Source: JACVRW01 sp963757815 (GTDB taxonomy: Bacteria; Actinomycetota; Thermoleophilia; Solirubrobacterales; Thermoleophilaceae). From it: 64,000 bases of DNA. The notes beneath the pieces were generated by a model. It did no database searches. It saw only the letters and a program-made list of their open reading frames with translations, and had not been told where the DNA came from. Shown piece after piece: positions 47,216 through 57,721 of the stretch (positions are counted from its first letter, which is position 1; every line of letters starts with the position of its first letter). Position numbers and translations under genes: made by a program. The stretch is from positions 349,202 through 413,201 of the forward strand of contig CAVWSN010000035.1 in NCBI GenBank assembly GCA_963757815.1, given 5' to 3'.

Positions 47216-48160
47216 TCACGTCAAACCCGACACCACCGTGAAGGCGACCGGACGGTAAAGCCCGAGCGCGATCCTGGTCTCGGACCGGATCATCGTGATG
47301 TCCTTCACGAACAGGTCCGAGTGCGAATTGGTCGCCTCAACGGATACGCCTCCCCTCCGGAAGAGGTGTGCCCCCTGGCCGAAGTTGCCGACCAGGGCGG
47401 TGCCGAGCCCGACGTTGGTGGAGAGCACGACCGGCTTGTTCCACAGCTGCTGGCCGAACATGCCCGTTGCGCCGGCGTTGCCGTACGCGCCGCTGAAGGG
47501 GCCGCCGCCGTAGAACTGGCCGATCGTGCCGCCCGTCCCGTCACGCAGCAGGCGGGTGGTGAGCCAGTTGCCGGGGTGCATGATGATCCCGTCCGGCTCG
47601 AGGAGCGCCGACCCGGCGGTGTTGGCGATCACCCTCGCCAGCGCTCACGGCGTTGTCGTCGGCGGCGAGCTTGGTGTAGGTGTTGATCGCCTGGGCGCCG
47701 GAGCGGTTGAAGAGCCCGATGAGCTCGTTGGTGCCGGCTCCGCGGAGCAGCTGCGCTCCTCCTCGATCCGGACGAACAGGCTCGAGCGGCCATTCAGGTA
47801 CGCCTGGATGCTCGGTGCGTCCTCGAGCATCTCGTCGGATACGGGGAGCACGGTCGCGATCTTCTTGACCGGCTCGGTGATCTCGGCGTAGTTGAGCGTC
47901 GCACTCGGGCTTCGTGCCCGCCTCGGCGACGCCTGCGGCGCCGGACGGTGGCGGTGCCCTTCGTTGACGTACCTGACCTGGCTACTGGTGATCTGTGAGC
48001 TGCCGAACAGGTCGGCGACGCTGGCGTACTCGAACAGCTTGGAGACGATGCCGGGCTGATAGAACGGCGGCACCAGACCGCCTCCGGGTCCGCCGGCTGT
48101 GGTCTCGAGGAGGGTGCCTTTCAGCTCGAGGCTGGGGGCGCCGGTGGTGACCTCGACCAT
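47216..48160 (-). pseudogene. HK97-fold phage major capsid protein, broken
   Basis: Recognisable capsid blocks: LEYASVADLF-like start (LFEYASVADLFGSSQITSSQ), ATLNYAEITEPVKKIATVLP, VSDEMLEDAPSIQAYLNGRS, LFVRIEEER, GIIMHPGNWLTTRLLRDGTG and DLFVKDITMIRSETRIALGL (beta-hinge near the end). Frames change near 47915, 47755 and 47640, and the N-terminal delta/scaffold region is short or lost. No portal, protease or terminase gene is beside it, so it is a prophage relic, not a working head gene. An encapsulin was considered and rejected because the spine-helix wording is phage-like. Confidence 0.78.
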
Positions 48161-48290
48161 CCCGGAGCTCCACTGTTGTGGTCTGGGGCTGCGAGGGGTC
48201 CTCGACCTCGGTCCGTGGCCCTAACTTGCCCCGCGACAGGCACCCTTCTGGGGGTCCTCCTCGCCGGGTCCTCGTTGTGGCCGCGGCCGC

Positions 48291-48713
48291 CTAGCTACGG
48301 CGGTCGGCGAGATTCAGTTTTGCTGTAGCGAGTGTAACCGGACGGCGGTCAGCATCGGCTGTCAGAGGCCACTCCGCCGGCGGGGGCGGAGCCACGTGGC
48401 CGTTGGCAGCTGCGGCGTCGGCCGAGGCGCGTTCGCGGCGGAGGTCGGCTTTGACGGTCCCTATGGAGACGTGGCAGGCGGCGGCGATCTCGTTCAGCGT
48501 GGCGCCCTCGCGGCGGAGCCGGGCGGCCTCTTGCTGTCTGAGCCGGGCGCCCGTGGGGAGCCCGGTCGGGATGCCGACGCGGCGCTCGACGGTGTTGAAC
48601 CGCAGCCGAAGTTCTTCGAGCTCGAGGGCGATGCGCTCGAAATCGGCGGCCAGTTCGGTCCTCAGCTCGTGGCGCAAAAACTGGGCGAGGGCCTCACGCG
48701 CGACCGGGTCCAC
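48291..48713 (-). CDS. Helix-turn-helix protein of the island
   Basis: About 140 residues from a GTG at 48713, which is the weakest part of the call; other starts up to 48905 are open. Long helices (REALAQFLRHELRTELAADF, RIALELEELRLRFNTVERRV) are followed by a clear HTH: RREGATLNEIAAACHVSIGT, VKADLRRERA. It resembles phage or plasmid small regulators and terminase-small-subunit-like proteins with a sigma-like HTH. C-terminal tail is disordered. Confidence 0.5.
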   Translation of the reverse strand: MDPVAREALAQFLRHELRTELAADFERIALELEELRLRFNTVERRVGIPTGLPTGARLRQQEAARLRREGATLNEIAAACHVSIGTVKADLRRERASADAAAANGHVAPPPPAEWPLTADADRRPVTLATAKLNLADRRS

Positions 48714-48929
48714 GACCCGAAAGCCTATGCCGCAACCCGGACCCGGACTACCCCCCGTTTTTTTCTTCGCGGCGACAGTCGCGGCGGGTTCCAAATCGAC
48801 CCCGGAGGGGGTCCCTCCCCACCTCATCGCCCCAGCCGATCCGTCGGTTGTTCGCATGTGACCAACCTGCGCGGCGGGTCCGGGGTCATACCCGCCGACA
48901 AGCAACCCACCCCGAGAAAGGGAAGCATC

Positions 48930-49370
48930 ATGTTCAGCACCACCATCAAGCGGTCAGTCGCAACCGTCGGCGTCGTGGCGGGACTCCTCGCGGCGGCGGT
49001 ACCGGCCAGCGCCCAGATCGGCCCCGCCACCGTCGGGAATCTGGCGGGGATCCAGTCGGAGGTCGAGCCGGTCGAGCTTGTGAGAGCAGAGGCGCGAGGC
49101 ACGCAGATCAATGCCCCGTTCAGCCTTGACGTCGCGACCAGTGAAGTCTTCGAGCTCAACACGTTCGGCGGCGACGACACGCTCAAGGTTGACTCCGACG
49201 TCACGGACTATCTCGCCGACGCCGGAACGGGCGACGACAAGGTCTGGAATAACGGTGACGGCAACGACACTGCCAAAGCCGAAGGCACGCAGGTCGGCAG
49301 CGAGGGCCTCTGGGCTCCCGGCGATGGCAGCGATTTCGTGAGGGGGAAGAGCGGCGCACCCGGACGCTAG
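48930..49370 (+). CDS. Secreted protein with hemolysin-type Asp/Gly repeats
   Basis: 146 residues. Signal peptide MFSTTIKRSVATVGVVAGLL, cleavage near ASAQIG. After ~60 residues come Gly/Asp-rich motifs: TFGGDDTLKVDSDVTDYLAD, GTGDDKVWNNGDGNDTAKAE and GDGSDFVRGKSG. They resemble degenerate calcium-binding RTX nonapeptides (GGxGxDxLx). Likely a small extracellular Ca-binding or wall-linked protein. GAAAGGGA upstream of the ATG. Confidence 0.6.
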   Translation: MFSTTIKRSVATVGVVAGLLAAAVPASAQIGPATVGNLAGIQSEVEPVELVRAEARGTQINAPFSLDVATSEVFELNTFGGDDTLKVDSDVTDYLADAGTGDDKVWNNGDGNDTAKAEGTQVGSEGLWAPGDGSDFVRGKSGAPGR

Positions 49371-49618
49371 TAGCTCTGCACGCCCAGCCCGGCCTGGCAT
49401 CCAGTCAGGCCGGGCGCGCCGTCCCTCCGGGGGTTCGGGGGGCGCGGGAACGGCCACGGCCGCCCCGCTCGCGCCCGCCACGGCAAGGGTGAGCCGCTGC
49501 CGGGTGAAGGGACGCCGGCGCGAAAGCTCGCCCCCCGGACCACAGAAATAGGACCCCGAATGGGACCACGGCGTCCCCGGATTCGCCGCAATCCCGCTGG
49601 TAGTGCGGAATTCTCGCA

Positions 49619-49691
49619 TGGGCCGTGCTGGGCTCGAACCAGCGACCTCCGGCTTGTCGAGCCGGCGCTCTCCCAGCTGAGCTAACGGCCC
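49619..49691 (-). tRNA. tRNA-Val (anticodon GAC)
   Basis: 73-base cloverleaf on the minus strand. Acceptor GGGCCGT/ACGGCCC, D-arm GCTC...GAGC, anticodon arm CCGGC-TCGACAA-GCCGG, T-arm GCTGG-TTCGAGC-CCAGC, discriminator A. CCA is not encoded. It bounds the accessory island (44.5-49.6 kb), as tRNA genes often do for integrated elements. Confidence 0.97.
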
Positions 49692-49720
49692 GGGAGATGG
49701 GCGGCCGAGTATAGCCTCGC

Positions 49721-50737
49721 TCAGGCGACGCTCGTGGGCGTCTCGGCGGGTATGCCGTTGCCGCTCACGCTCGTGGCCGGGGCCTGCTCGGGCGGGAGCT
49801 TGCCGTGCGCGCGCATCGTGATCTCGAACGTCTCGCGGCTCGTGTGGGCGGGTCTCCACCCTGTCGTCTTTTCGAGCTTGTCGGTGGAGACGATCCACGG
49901 GTACAGGGCGAAGTCGATGTTGCCCGGCGGCGACTCCGACAGCCGGGCGCCCCACATGGCTCGCGCCAGTCCGCGGTAGGCGCGCAGGGGCATCTTGCGG
50001 ATCGGCATTCCCAGCACCTCGGCGCACTCGCGGAACGTCATAGTGCCCGCGCCCGCGATGTTGAACGCGCCCGCGTGGCGGCCGATCAGCAGGCCCGTGA
50101 TCGCCTCGACCAGGTCGTCCTCGTGCACGAACTGCACCCGCTCGTCGAGGGTGCCCACGTCGACCGCGAACGGTTGCTTCGTCCAGAGCCGGACGATGTA
50201 GTTGTCGACGTTCGGCCCGAACACGATGCACGGGCGCACGATCGTCATCACGCGCTCGGGATAGGTCTTGGCCCAGAGCTGGCAGAGGCGGTCGGACTCG
50301 GTCTTGTCGCGCGCGTATGAGAAGCCGGCCACGCCGCGCACGGGGTCGTCCTCGGTCAGCGGCACCGGGTTGTCGGGAAAGGCTCCGTACGCCGTGGCGG
50401 AGGTGGTCACGAGCACCTGACCCGTTCCGGCGTCGGCAGCCGCCTCGAGCACGTTGTGCGTGCCGTTCACGTCCACGTCGTACATGAACTGCTCGTCGTG
50501 CGAGGGGTTGATGATGAACGCGAGGTGCACGAGCACGTCGGCCTGGCTGCGCTCGAGCACGGAGCGCACGGCGGCGCGGTCGCGCACGTCGAGGCGCTCG
50601 TACTCCGTCTTCGGCTTGTAGCCGTGCGGAGGAGCGACGTCGCAGATGACGATCCGCTCGGTGTCCTCGCGTCGCGAGAGCAGATCCACCAAGCGAGTCC
50701 CGATGTAACCGGAGCCTCCGGTGATGACGTAGCGCAT
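49721..50737 (-). CDS. NAD-dependent epimerase/dehydratase (extended SDR)
   Basis: 338 residues. Rossmann motif YVITGGSGYIGTRLVDLLSR, DVLVHLAFIINPSHDE, active-site Tyr/Lys in FSYARDKTESDRLCQLWAKT and substrate loop IVRPCIVFGPNVDNYIVRLW. Close to sugar-nucleotide epimerases such as GalE-like proteins, though the substrate is not defined. A C-terminal extension (residues ~300-338) is Pro/Ser-rich. Second of two tandem SDR genes after acs, 21 bp after the first. Confidence 0.85.
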   Translation of the reverse strand: MRYVITGGSGYIGTRLVDLLSRREDTERIVICDVAPPHGYKPKTEYERLDVRDRAAVRSVLERSQADVLVHLAFIINPSHDEQFMYDVDVNGTHNVLEAAADAGTGQVLVTTSATAYGAFPDNPVPLTEDDPVRGVAGFSYARDKTESDRLCQLWAKTYPERVMTIVRPCIVFGPNVDNYIVRLWTKQPFAVDVGTLDERVQFVHEDDLVEAITGLLIGRHAGAFNIAGAGTMTFRECAEVLGMPIRKMPLRAYRGLARAMWGARLSESPPGNIDFALYPWIVSTDKLEKTTGWRPAHTSRETFEITMRAHGKLPPEQAPATSVSGNGIPAETPTSVA

Positions 50738-50758
50738 CCCCGGATCCTACGGGGCAGC

Positions 50759-51736
50759 TCAGCGCACGGTGTAGGGCCCCGTCGACTCCGCGTGGTAGCC
50801 CTTGGCGCCGACGGCCACGGCCAGAGCGCTGCGAGCCTCCTCCCCGGCCCGCACGCGCTCGAGCGCATGGCCGAAGTCCCAGCGCGGCTCCCAGCCGAGC
50901 TCCTCGCGGGCACGGGCGTTTACGTACACGCGCTCGATGCCCGGGAACATCCTCCAGCCGCGCTCCTCGTAGATCGCCTCGTAGTCCGGGAAGTACCGCG
51001 CGACCACGGCGGGCGCATCCGTGCGCAGTCCGGCAAGGTCGTCGTGCCCGAAGGGCGTGGTGGCGCTGATGATGTAGCGCCCGAAGCCGATCTCGGGCGC
51101 CCGCTCGAGCGCGAGCCGGTGCGCGCTCACCACGTCCTCGATGTCGACGCGCCGGTACAGCAGCTCGTTCACCTTGAGGTTGGCGTCCTCGTAGGCGGCG
51201 CGCACGTCGTCGCGATCGTCGGGCTCGGGGAAGAAGCGCGAGGTGCGCAGGATCAGGCACGGCAGGCCGTGATCGCGGTGGACGAGCTCGCAGAGGTCCT
51301 CGGCCGCGGTCTTCGTGGCGCCGTAGATGTTCCGCGGGACGGGGGCCACGTCCTCCGTGATCCAGGCGGCCGGCGCGCCCGGCGGCGGGCTCAGCGCCCG
51401 GCCGAATGCGCTGGTCGTGCTCGTGAACACGAACGTCCCCACTCCCGCCGCGACCGCCTCCTCGAGCAGCACGAGCGTGCCGGTGACATTCGCGTCCACG
51501 AACGCCTGCCGGTCGTGTGAGCCCACGTGCGGCTTGTGGAGGGTCGCGGCGTGAACGATCGCGTCAGCCCCGCGCACCAGGCCGCGCACGAGCGTGCGAT
51601 CCGTGATCGAGCCGACAGCGCTCGTGTAGGGCGACTCGAGCAGGTCGAGGCCAACGACCTCATGGCCGTCGGAGCCGAGGACGCGGACGAGCGCCTCGCC
51701 GAGATGCCCGGAGCTGCCGGTTACGAGGACGCGCAG
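50759..51736 (-). CDS. NAD-dependent epimerase/dehydratase with a non-ATG/GTG start
   Basis: 325 residues if translation starts at the CTG at 51736. This start is the only one that keeps the coenzyme loop RVLVTGSSGHLGEALVRVLG. The first standard start in frame (GTG near 51589) would cut the Rossmann fold in half. Other blocks: IVHAATLHKPHVGSHDRQAF, VNATGT-type region (VDANVTGTLVLLEEAV), Tyr/Lys in NIYGATKTAAEDLCELVHRD and ILRTSRFFPEPDDRDDVRAA. It begins 4 bases after the acs stop. A miscalled ATG is the alternative. Confidence 0.75.
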   Translation of the reverse strand: MRVLVTGSSGHLGEALVRVLGSDGHEVVGLDLLESPYTSAVGSITDRTLVRGLVRGADAIVHAATLHKPHVGSHDRQAFVDANVTGTLVLLEEAVAAGVGTFVFTSTTSAFGRALSPPPGAPAAWITEDVAPVPRNIYGATKTAAEDLCELVHRDHGLPCLILRTSRFFPEPDDRDDVRAAYEDANLKVNELLYRRVDIEDVVSAHRLALERAPEIGFGRYIISATTPFGHDDLAGLRTDAPAVVARYFPDYEAIYEERGWRMFPGIERVYVNARAREELGWEPRWDFGHALERVRAGEEARSALAVAVGAKGYHAESTGPYTVR

Positions 51737-51739
51737 CGC

Positions 51740-53722
<1,983 letters not shown>

Positions 53723-53730
53723 CTCTCCTC

Positions 53731-54078
53731 CTAAGTCCGGCGCTCGCCTGAACGTTCTACCCGATGGCCTCCGTCCGCACACGGGCGACCCGCTCGAGCC
53801 GTTCCGCCCGCCGCCAGGGCCCCGGCCCGGATGGCCTCCGCCTCGTAGCGGTTCGCCCGGTAGGCGCTGCGGTCTGAGCTGAACGTCGAGGGGCGTGCGT
53901 AGGAGAGCCATACGCGAAGCGGCTCGTGCTGGAGCTGCCAGACGTGGCAGAGCTCGTGGGTCACGAGCCGCTCGTCCAGCTCCGGTCGCTTGAGCCAGAT
54001 GTTGCGCCGGGTGGCGTACCCCTTGAAGCGCCTGAAGCCGGGGATCCGGAACAGCCAGGGCGCCACCCGGATTCGCAC
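53731..54078 (-). CDS. Small protein with a zinc-protease-like HELCH motif
   Basis: 115 residues or more. FKGYATRRNIWLKRPELDER is followed by LVTHELCHVWQLQHEPLRVW, a HExxH-type signature (H-E-L-C-H), then STFSSDRSAYRANRYEAEAI. The third ligand may be the Glu in RYEAEAI. Similar mini-proteases/DUF-type proteins are found in actinobacteria, but catalysis is unproven. The start is uncertain: homologous-looking sequence (LDPLALYPEPVGIARV) precedes the GTG at 54078 without a good start codon. Confidence 0.6.
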   Translation of the reverse strand: MRIRVAPWLFRIPGFRRFKGYATRRNIWLKRPELDERLVTHELCHVWQLQHEPLRVWLSYARPSTFSSDRSAYRANRYEAEAIRAGALAAGGTARAGRPCADGGHRVERSGERRT

Positions 54079-54189
54079 ACGGGCGATCCCGACGGGCTCC
54101 GGGTAGAGCGCGAGTGGGTCAAGGCGCTCCTTCGCCCGCCGCAGGGCCTGGATTTCGGACTGCGTTCGCAGACCTCGATTGTGACTGCC

Positions 54190-54217
54190 GTGGAGGGGCG
54201 CGCGCTCACCCCTCCAC
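54190..54217 (-). terminator. Hairpin after the acetate permease
   Basis: GTGGAGGGG, 10-base GC-rich loop, CCCCTCCAC: perfect 9-bp stem 13 bp downstream of the permease stop at 54230. No U-tract on the minus strand. Confidence 0.55.
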
Positions 54218-54229
54218 GTTTTGTCGAGC

Positions 54230-55885
54230 TTAGGGGTGCGGCAGCGTGGTGGTGGCCGCCGCCGCCCTCCTGCCCGCCGCCCTGCGACCCGTGAGCGTCA
54301 GCCCCGTCCCGGTCTCGGCGCCGAGACCGGTCTCGGAGCGCACGTGAAGCTCGGGGAACCTCGCCTCGGCCGCGGGCTCGCGGGCGAACATCGTGCCGAG
54401 CCAGCAGGCGATGAACCCGAGCGGGATCGAGACGATGCCCGGGTTGGCCAGGTCGTAGAACCCGAGCGCTCCGCCCTCGGAGTCCGGCCCAGGCCAGACC
54501 GTCGGGCTGATGATCACGAGCGCGATCGAGCTGAACACACCCACGAGCACTCCGATGACCGCACCTGACGTGTTGAAACGCCTCCAGGTCAGCGCGAGCA
54601 GCAGCGCCGGGAAGATCGCGCTCGCCGCGACGGCGAACGCGAGGCCCACCATGAACGACACGTTCAGGCCCTCGCCGCCGATGACTGCGATCGTGATCGC
54701 GATCGCGCCGATCGAAACGGCCGCGATCTTCGCAACCCAGACCTCTTCGTGCTCGGAATCCTTGCCGCGGCGCACCACGTTCGACCAGATGTCATGGGCC
54801 ACCGCGCCGGAGGCCGAGATCACGAGGCCCGCCACCACGGCGAGGATCGTCGCGAAGGCGACCGCGGCGATGATCGCCAGGAACAGGTCGCCGCCGACCG
54901 TGCCGGCACCACCGCCGACCTCCTCCGCCAGCAGCGGAGCCGCGAGGTTGCCGCCGGAGCCGACGGCCTCCTCGGCGCCGCTGCCGAGTATCGCCCGGGC
55001 GCCGAACCCGAGCGCGGTCGTCATCACGTAGAAGGCACCGATCAGCACCACGGCCCACATCACGGAGCCGCGCGCCGCCTTGGCGTCCGGGACCGTGAAG
55101 AACCGCATCAGGATGTGCGGCAGGCCGGCCGTGCCGAGCACCAGCGCGAGGCCGAGCGAAACGGTGTCGATCGGGCTCGACAGGAACAGGCCCGGCTTGA
55201 GGTACGCGCCGCCCTCGGGCGACTCCGCACGCGCCTCCGTGAACAGGTTGATCGGGTTCCAGCCCACCTTGCCGAGCACGAACAGCGTCAGCACGATCGT
55301 CGCGCTCATCAGCAGCACGGCCTTGATGATCTGCACCCAGCTCGTGGCGAGCATGCCGCCCGCGACGATGTAGATGATCATGAAGGCGCCGGTGAGGATC
55401 ACCGACAGCGTGAAGTCGATGCCCACGAGCGCCTGAATCAGCACGCCCGCGCCGACCATCTGGGCGATCAGGTAGAAGCCCGCCACGCTGAGGGTGCCGA
55501 GCGCGGCCGCCGAGCGGGCCGGCCGCTGCTTCATCCTGAACGAGAGCACGTCGGCGATCGTGTACTTGCCCGAGTTGCGCATCCGCTCGCCGAGCAGGAA
55601 CAGCACGGTGAGGAACGCGACCAGGAAGCCGACCGAGTAGAGGAAGCCGTCGAAGCCGAACAGGAAGATCAGGCCGGCGATGCCGAGGAAGCTGGCCGCC
55701 GACATGTAGTCGCCCGCGATAGCGAAGCCGTTCTGGACGCCGGTCAAACCGCGGCCGGCCGCCCAGAAGTCCGTTGCACTCGATACTCGCTTCGAGGCGA
55801 AGTAGGTGACCACGAGCGTGATCGCCACCACCACCCCGAAGATGGAGAGGGCGAGCTCGTTGACGTCTGCAGCGATGAAGGTCAT
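54230..55885 (-). CDS. actP: Cation/acetate symporter (SSS family)
   Basis: 551 residues, ~13 membrane helices. It has DFWAAGRGLTGVQNGFAIAG, DYMSAASFLGIAGLIFLFG and YTIADVLSFRMKQRPAR, the LeuT-fold sodium site region, then GTAGLPHILMRFFTVPDAKA, the classical acetate-symporter signature. C-terminal 50 residues (ETGLGAETGTGL and Ala/Arg tail) are extra to the family core. Overlaps DUF485 stop by 4 bp, the usual actP partner. Intact. Confidence 0.93.
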   Translation of the reverse strand: MTFIAADVNELALSIFGVVVAITLVVTYFASKRVSSATDFWAAGRGLTGVQNGFAIAGDYMSAASFLGIAGLIFLFGFDGFLYSVGFLVAFLTVLFLLGERMRNSGKYTIADVLSFRMKQRPARSAAALGTLSVAGFYLIAQMVGAGVLIQALVGIDFTLSVILTGAFMIIYIVAGGMLATSWVQIIKAVLLMSATIVLTLFVLGKVGWNPINLFTEARAESPEGGAYLKPGLFLSSPIDTVSLGLALVLGTAGLPHILMRFFTVPDAKAARGSVMWAVVLIGAFYVMTTALGFGARAILGSGAEEAVGSGGNLAAPLLAEEVGGGAGTVGGDLFLAIIAAVAFATILAVVAGLVISASGAVAHDIWSNVVRRGKDSEHEEVWVAKIAAVSIGAIAITIAVIGGEGLNVSFMVGLAFAVAASAIFPALLLALTWRRFNTSGAVIGVLVGVFSSIALVIISPTVWPGPDSEGGALGFYDLANPGIVSIPLGFIACWLGTMFAREPAAEARFPELHVRSETGLGAETGTGLTLTGRRAAGRRAAAATTTLPHP

Positions 55886-56352
55886 CGGCGAGTCACCTCC
55901 TCAGCGGACGCGGTGGGCGATCGCTCGAAGCGCCCCTCGCCACGCCCGTCCGAGCCGGCTGCCCTGCCCGCCTCGAGGGCGCGTTCCGCTGCTCGCTTGG
56001 CGAGCGGATCGAACACACGGTCCGATCTGCGCAGGTACCACGCCGCGAGACCCCAGGTCATGATGAACTGGCTGAGCGCGAGGACGTAGCCGATTGTCAG
56101 CCCGTCGACGAGGAACTCCTCGCCCATGAAGTCGGGCGCGTATCCGGCGAGGATGATGAAGCCGAAGTACCACCCGAGGAAGAAAATCGTGGCCGGGACC
56201 ACGAACGACTTCTTGCGCGTGACGAGCTCTGTGAATTCAGGCGAGCGCTCGGCCGCCTCCCAGTCGATCTCGGGGTGATGCTCGGATCCCGCTGCCCATC
56301 GATCGCTGGAAGTGTCCGCGCGCCCGGCAACAGTGCCGTGCGGCTGGGTCAT
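55882..56352 (-). CDS. DUF485 membrane protein, acetate-symporter partner
   Basis: 156 residues from the ATG at 56352. An acidic N-terminus is followed by SPEFTELVTRKKSFVVPATI and FFLGWYFGFIILAGYAPDFM, two membrane helices, and the second helix with GYVLALSQFIMTWGLAAWYL, which is the DUF485 pattern. These proteins precede acetate permeases and may aid their assembly or gating. A long basic tail (RRSDRVFDPLAKRAAERALE) is cytoplasmic. Confidence 0.92.
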   Translation of the reverse strand: MTQPHGTVAGRADTSSDRWAAGSEHHPEIDWEAAERSPEFTELVTRKKSFVVPATIFFLGWYFGFIILAGYAPDFMGEEFLVDGLTIGYVLALSQFIMTWGLAAWYLRRSDRVFDPLAKRAAERALEAGRAAGSDGRGEGRFERSPTASAEEVTRR

Positions 56353-56596
56353 GTCACTTACTCCTCTCCCCAAATGCCGATCAGCCGCGCGGATACCCGG
56401 GGCAGGGCCCGGATACTCATGGAGTTGGGAGGGAGAACGGGCCGCTCCGCACCGTGTAGAACCCTTGCCCTCGGTTAGAAGTTGGCAGAGGCGGCGCGGA
56501 AGCGGCCCAGTACCCAAGAACCAGACGTTGCCAAGGTAGGGCCCGGCACCCCCGCGGGCAACTCGTCTGGACGAATGGACGACCCCGCGGGCCGAG

Positions 56597-56995
56597 TTAC
56601 TCCGACGCCCCCAGGTCTTCAAGGGCGTCGGCGAGGTCCTCGTGAAGAACCTGTCGCGCGATTAGCCCGTCACGCACGGTGTAGACGATGGCAAGCCTCA
56701 GCGATACCTCGGCTCCGCTTGTTCGTCCGCGAGTTCGGACGTGCTCCAGAACGACCACCTGGTCGCCCGCATCGGCCACGTGCTCGTATTCCAAGTCGGG
56801 ACGCTCGAATGCAGCGGAGAAGTCCTGCATCCATTTGAACAGGCCGTCACGGCCGTGAAAGGTCCGTCCGAAGACCTCGGCCCAGCGGGAGACGATCTCC
56901 GCGTCCTGCGTATAGAAAGACGCGATCTCTTTCGGCTCGAATCGCCGCCAGGCGGCGCATGCGCGGAGCACTAGATCGACGTTTTCCTGCGACAT
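56597..56995 (-). CDS. SnoaL-like small protein, 8 bp after tRNA-Cys
   Basis: 132 residues. MSQENVDLVLRACAAWRRFE, FYTQDAEIVSRWAEVFGRTF, HGRDGLFKWMQDFSAAFERP, DQVVVLEHVRTRG and the last strand VYTVRDGLIARQVLHEDLAD: the NTF2/SnoaL fold. The ATG at 56995 starts 8 bp after the 3' end of tRNA-Cys on the same strand, so its mRNA may be released by tRNA 3' processing and be nearly leaderless. Ligand unknown. Confidence 0.8.
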   Translation of the reverse strand: MSQENVDLVLRACAAWRRFEPKEIASFYTQDAEIVSRWAEVFGRTFHGRDGLFKWMQDFSAAFERPDLEYEHVADAGDQVVVLEHVRTRGRTSGAEVSLRLAIVYTVRDGLIARQVLHEDLADALEDLGASE

Positions 56996-57003
56996 CGCGC
57001 CTA

Positions 57004-57074
57004 AGGCGCCGACCGGAATCGAACCGGTGTACACGGCTTTGCAGGCCGCTGCGTAGCCACTCCGCCACGGCGCC
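57004..57074 (-). tRNA. tRNA-Cys (anticodon GCA)
   Basis: 71 bases on the minus strand. Acceptor GGCGCCG/CGGCGCC, anticodon arm GCGGC-CTGCAAA-GCCGT (one G-U), T-arm CCGGT-TCGATTC-CGGTC region, discriminator T. CCA is not encoded. It precedes the SnoaL gene at once. Confidence 0.96.
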
Positions 57075-57157
57075 GGAGCGGCCCTAGCGTAGCGGCGGAA
57101 ATGCGTCGATCGGCTTGCACCGGAGACGATTCGTGTAAGGCTGTGCGCCGACGACCA

Positions 57158-57568
57158 GTGCCGACAGCGCAAGTCAAAACCGTCTCGTTCTCGGTCCCGG
57201 GGGGCAAGCGCGCCGCGGGGATGGCGAGGCGCTCCGTGTTGTCCGTGCAGGCCGACCTTCCGCCCTCGATTCGCCACCGGCTCGCCCTGATGCTCAGCGA
57301 GCTCGTGACGAACGCGATCCAGCACGGCGGAGCCGGTCCGGATGAGACGGTCCAGGTGCGCCTGGCGTCGTCGACGGACAAGGTTCGCGTCGAGGTGTTC
57401 GACCCCGGCTCGAACAGCGGGTCGCCGCGCGACCGGCTCGAGGAGGGCGGCGGCTATGGACTGCTGCTCGTCGACAAGCTGGCGGACGGCTGGGGCCGTG
57501 GAGCGGCCGCAGGAGGCGGCAACCTCGCCTGGTTCGAGCTCGAGCTCGCCGAGGCGGATCGCCTCTGA
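57158..57568 (+). CDS. RsbW/SpoIIAB-like ATP-binding protein
   Basis: ~136 residues from the GTG at 57158 (an ATG at 57101 is the alternative). A GHKL ATPase of the anti-sigma type: VQADLPPSIRHRLALMLSEL, VTNAIQHGGAGPDETVQVRL (N-box Asn), VEVFDPGSNSG (G1, DxG) and GYGLLLVDKLADGWGRG (G2). It lacks a sensor domain. In actinobacteria such proteins control sigma-B-type factors by partner switching or act as free kinases. No sigma or anti-anti-sigma gene is adjacent. Confidence 0.85.
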   Translation: MPTAQVKTVSFSVPGGKRAAGMARRSVLSVQADLPPSIRHRLALMLSELVTNAIQHGGAGPDETVQVRLASSTDKVRVEVFDPGSNSGSPRDRLEEGGGYGLLLVDKLADGWGRGAAAGGGNLAWFELELAEADRL

Positions 57569-57615
57569 GGAGACCGCCGAGCGGCTCCCGGACCGCGGCT
57601 ATACTGACGCCCTCT

Positions 57616-57689
57616 GCGGCTGTAGCTCAGTTGGCTAGAGCGTCTGCTTGCCATGCAGAAGGTCGAGGGTTCGAATCCCATCAGCCGCT
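57616..57689 (+). tRNA. tRNA-Gly (anticodon GCC)
   Basis: 74 bases. Acceptor GCGGCTG/CAGCCGC, D-arm GCTC...GAGC, anticodon arm TCTGC-TTGCCAT-GCAGA, T-arm GAGGG-TTCGAAT-CCCAT, discriminator T. CCA is not encoded. It is followed by an intrinsic terminator at 57694. Confidence 0.97.
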
Positions 57690-57693
57690 CTCG

Positions 57694-57721
57694 AAAAGGC
57701 CTGTATTTGCAGGGCTTTTTT
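57694..57721 (+). terminator. Intrinsic terminator of tRNA-Gly
   Basis: AAGGCCTG, loop TATTTG-region, CAGGGCTT and then a run of six T. One mismatch in the stem. It lies 5 bp after the tRNA. Confidence 0.75.

Noticed and set aside
47216..48160. Encapsulin nanocompartment shell
   Set aside because: Sequence blocks are those of phage major capsid proteins, and no cargo gene with a targeting peptide is adjacent.
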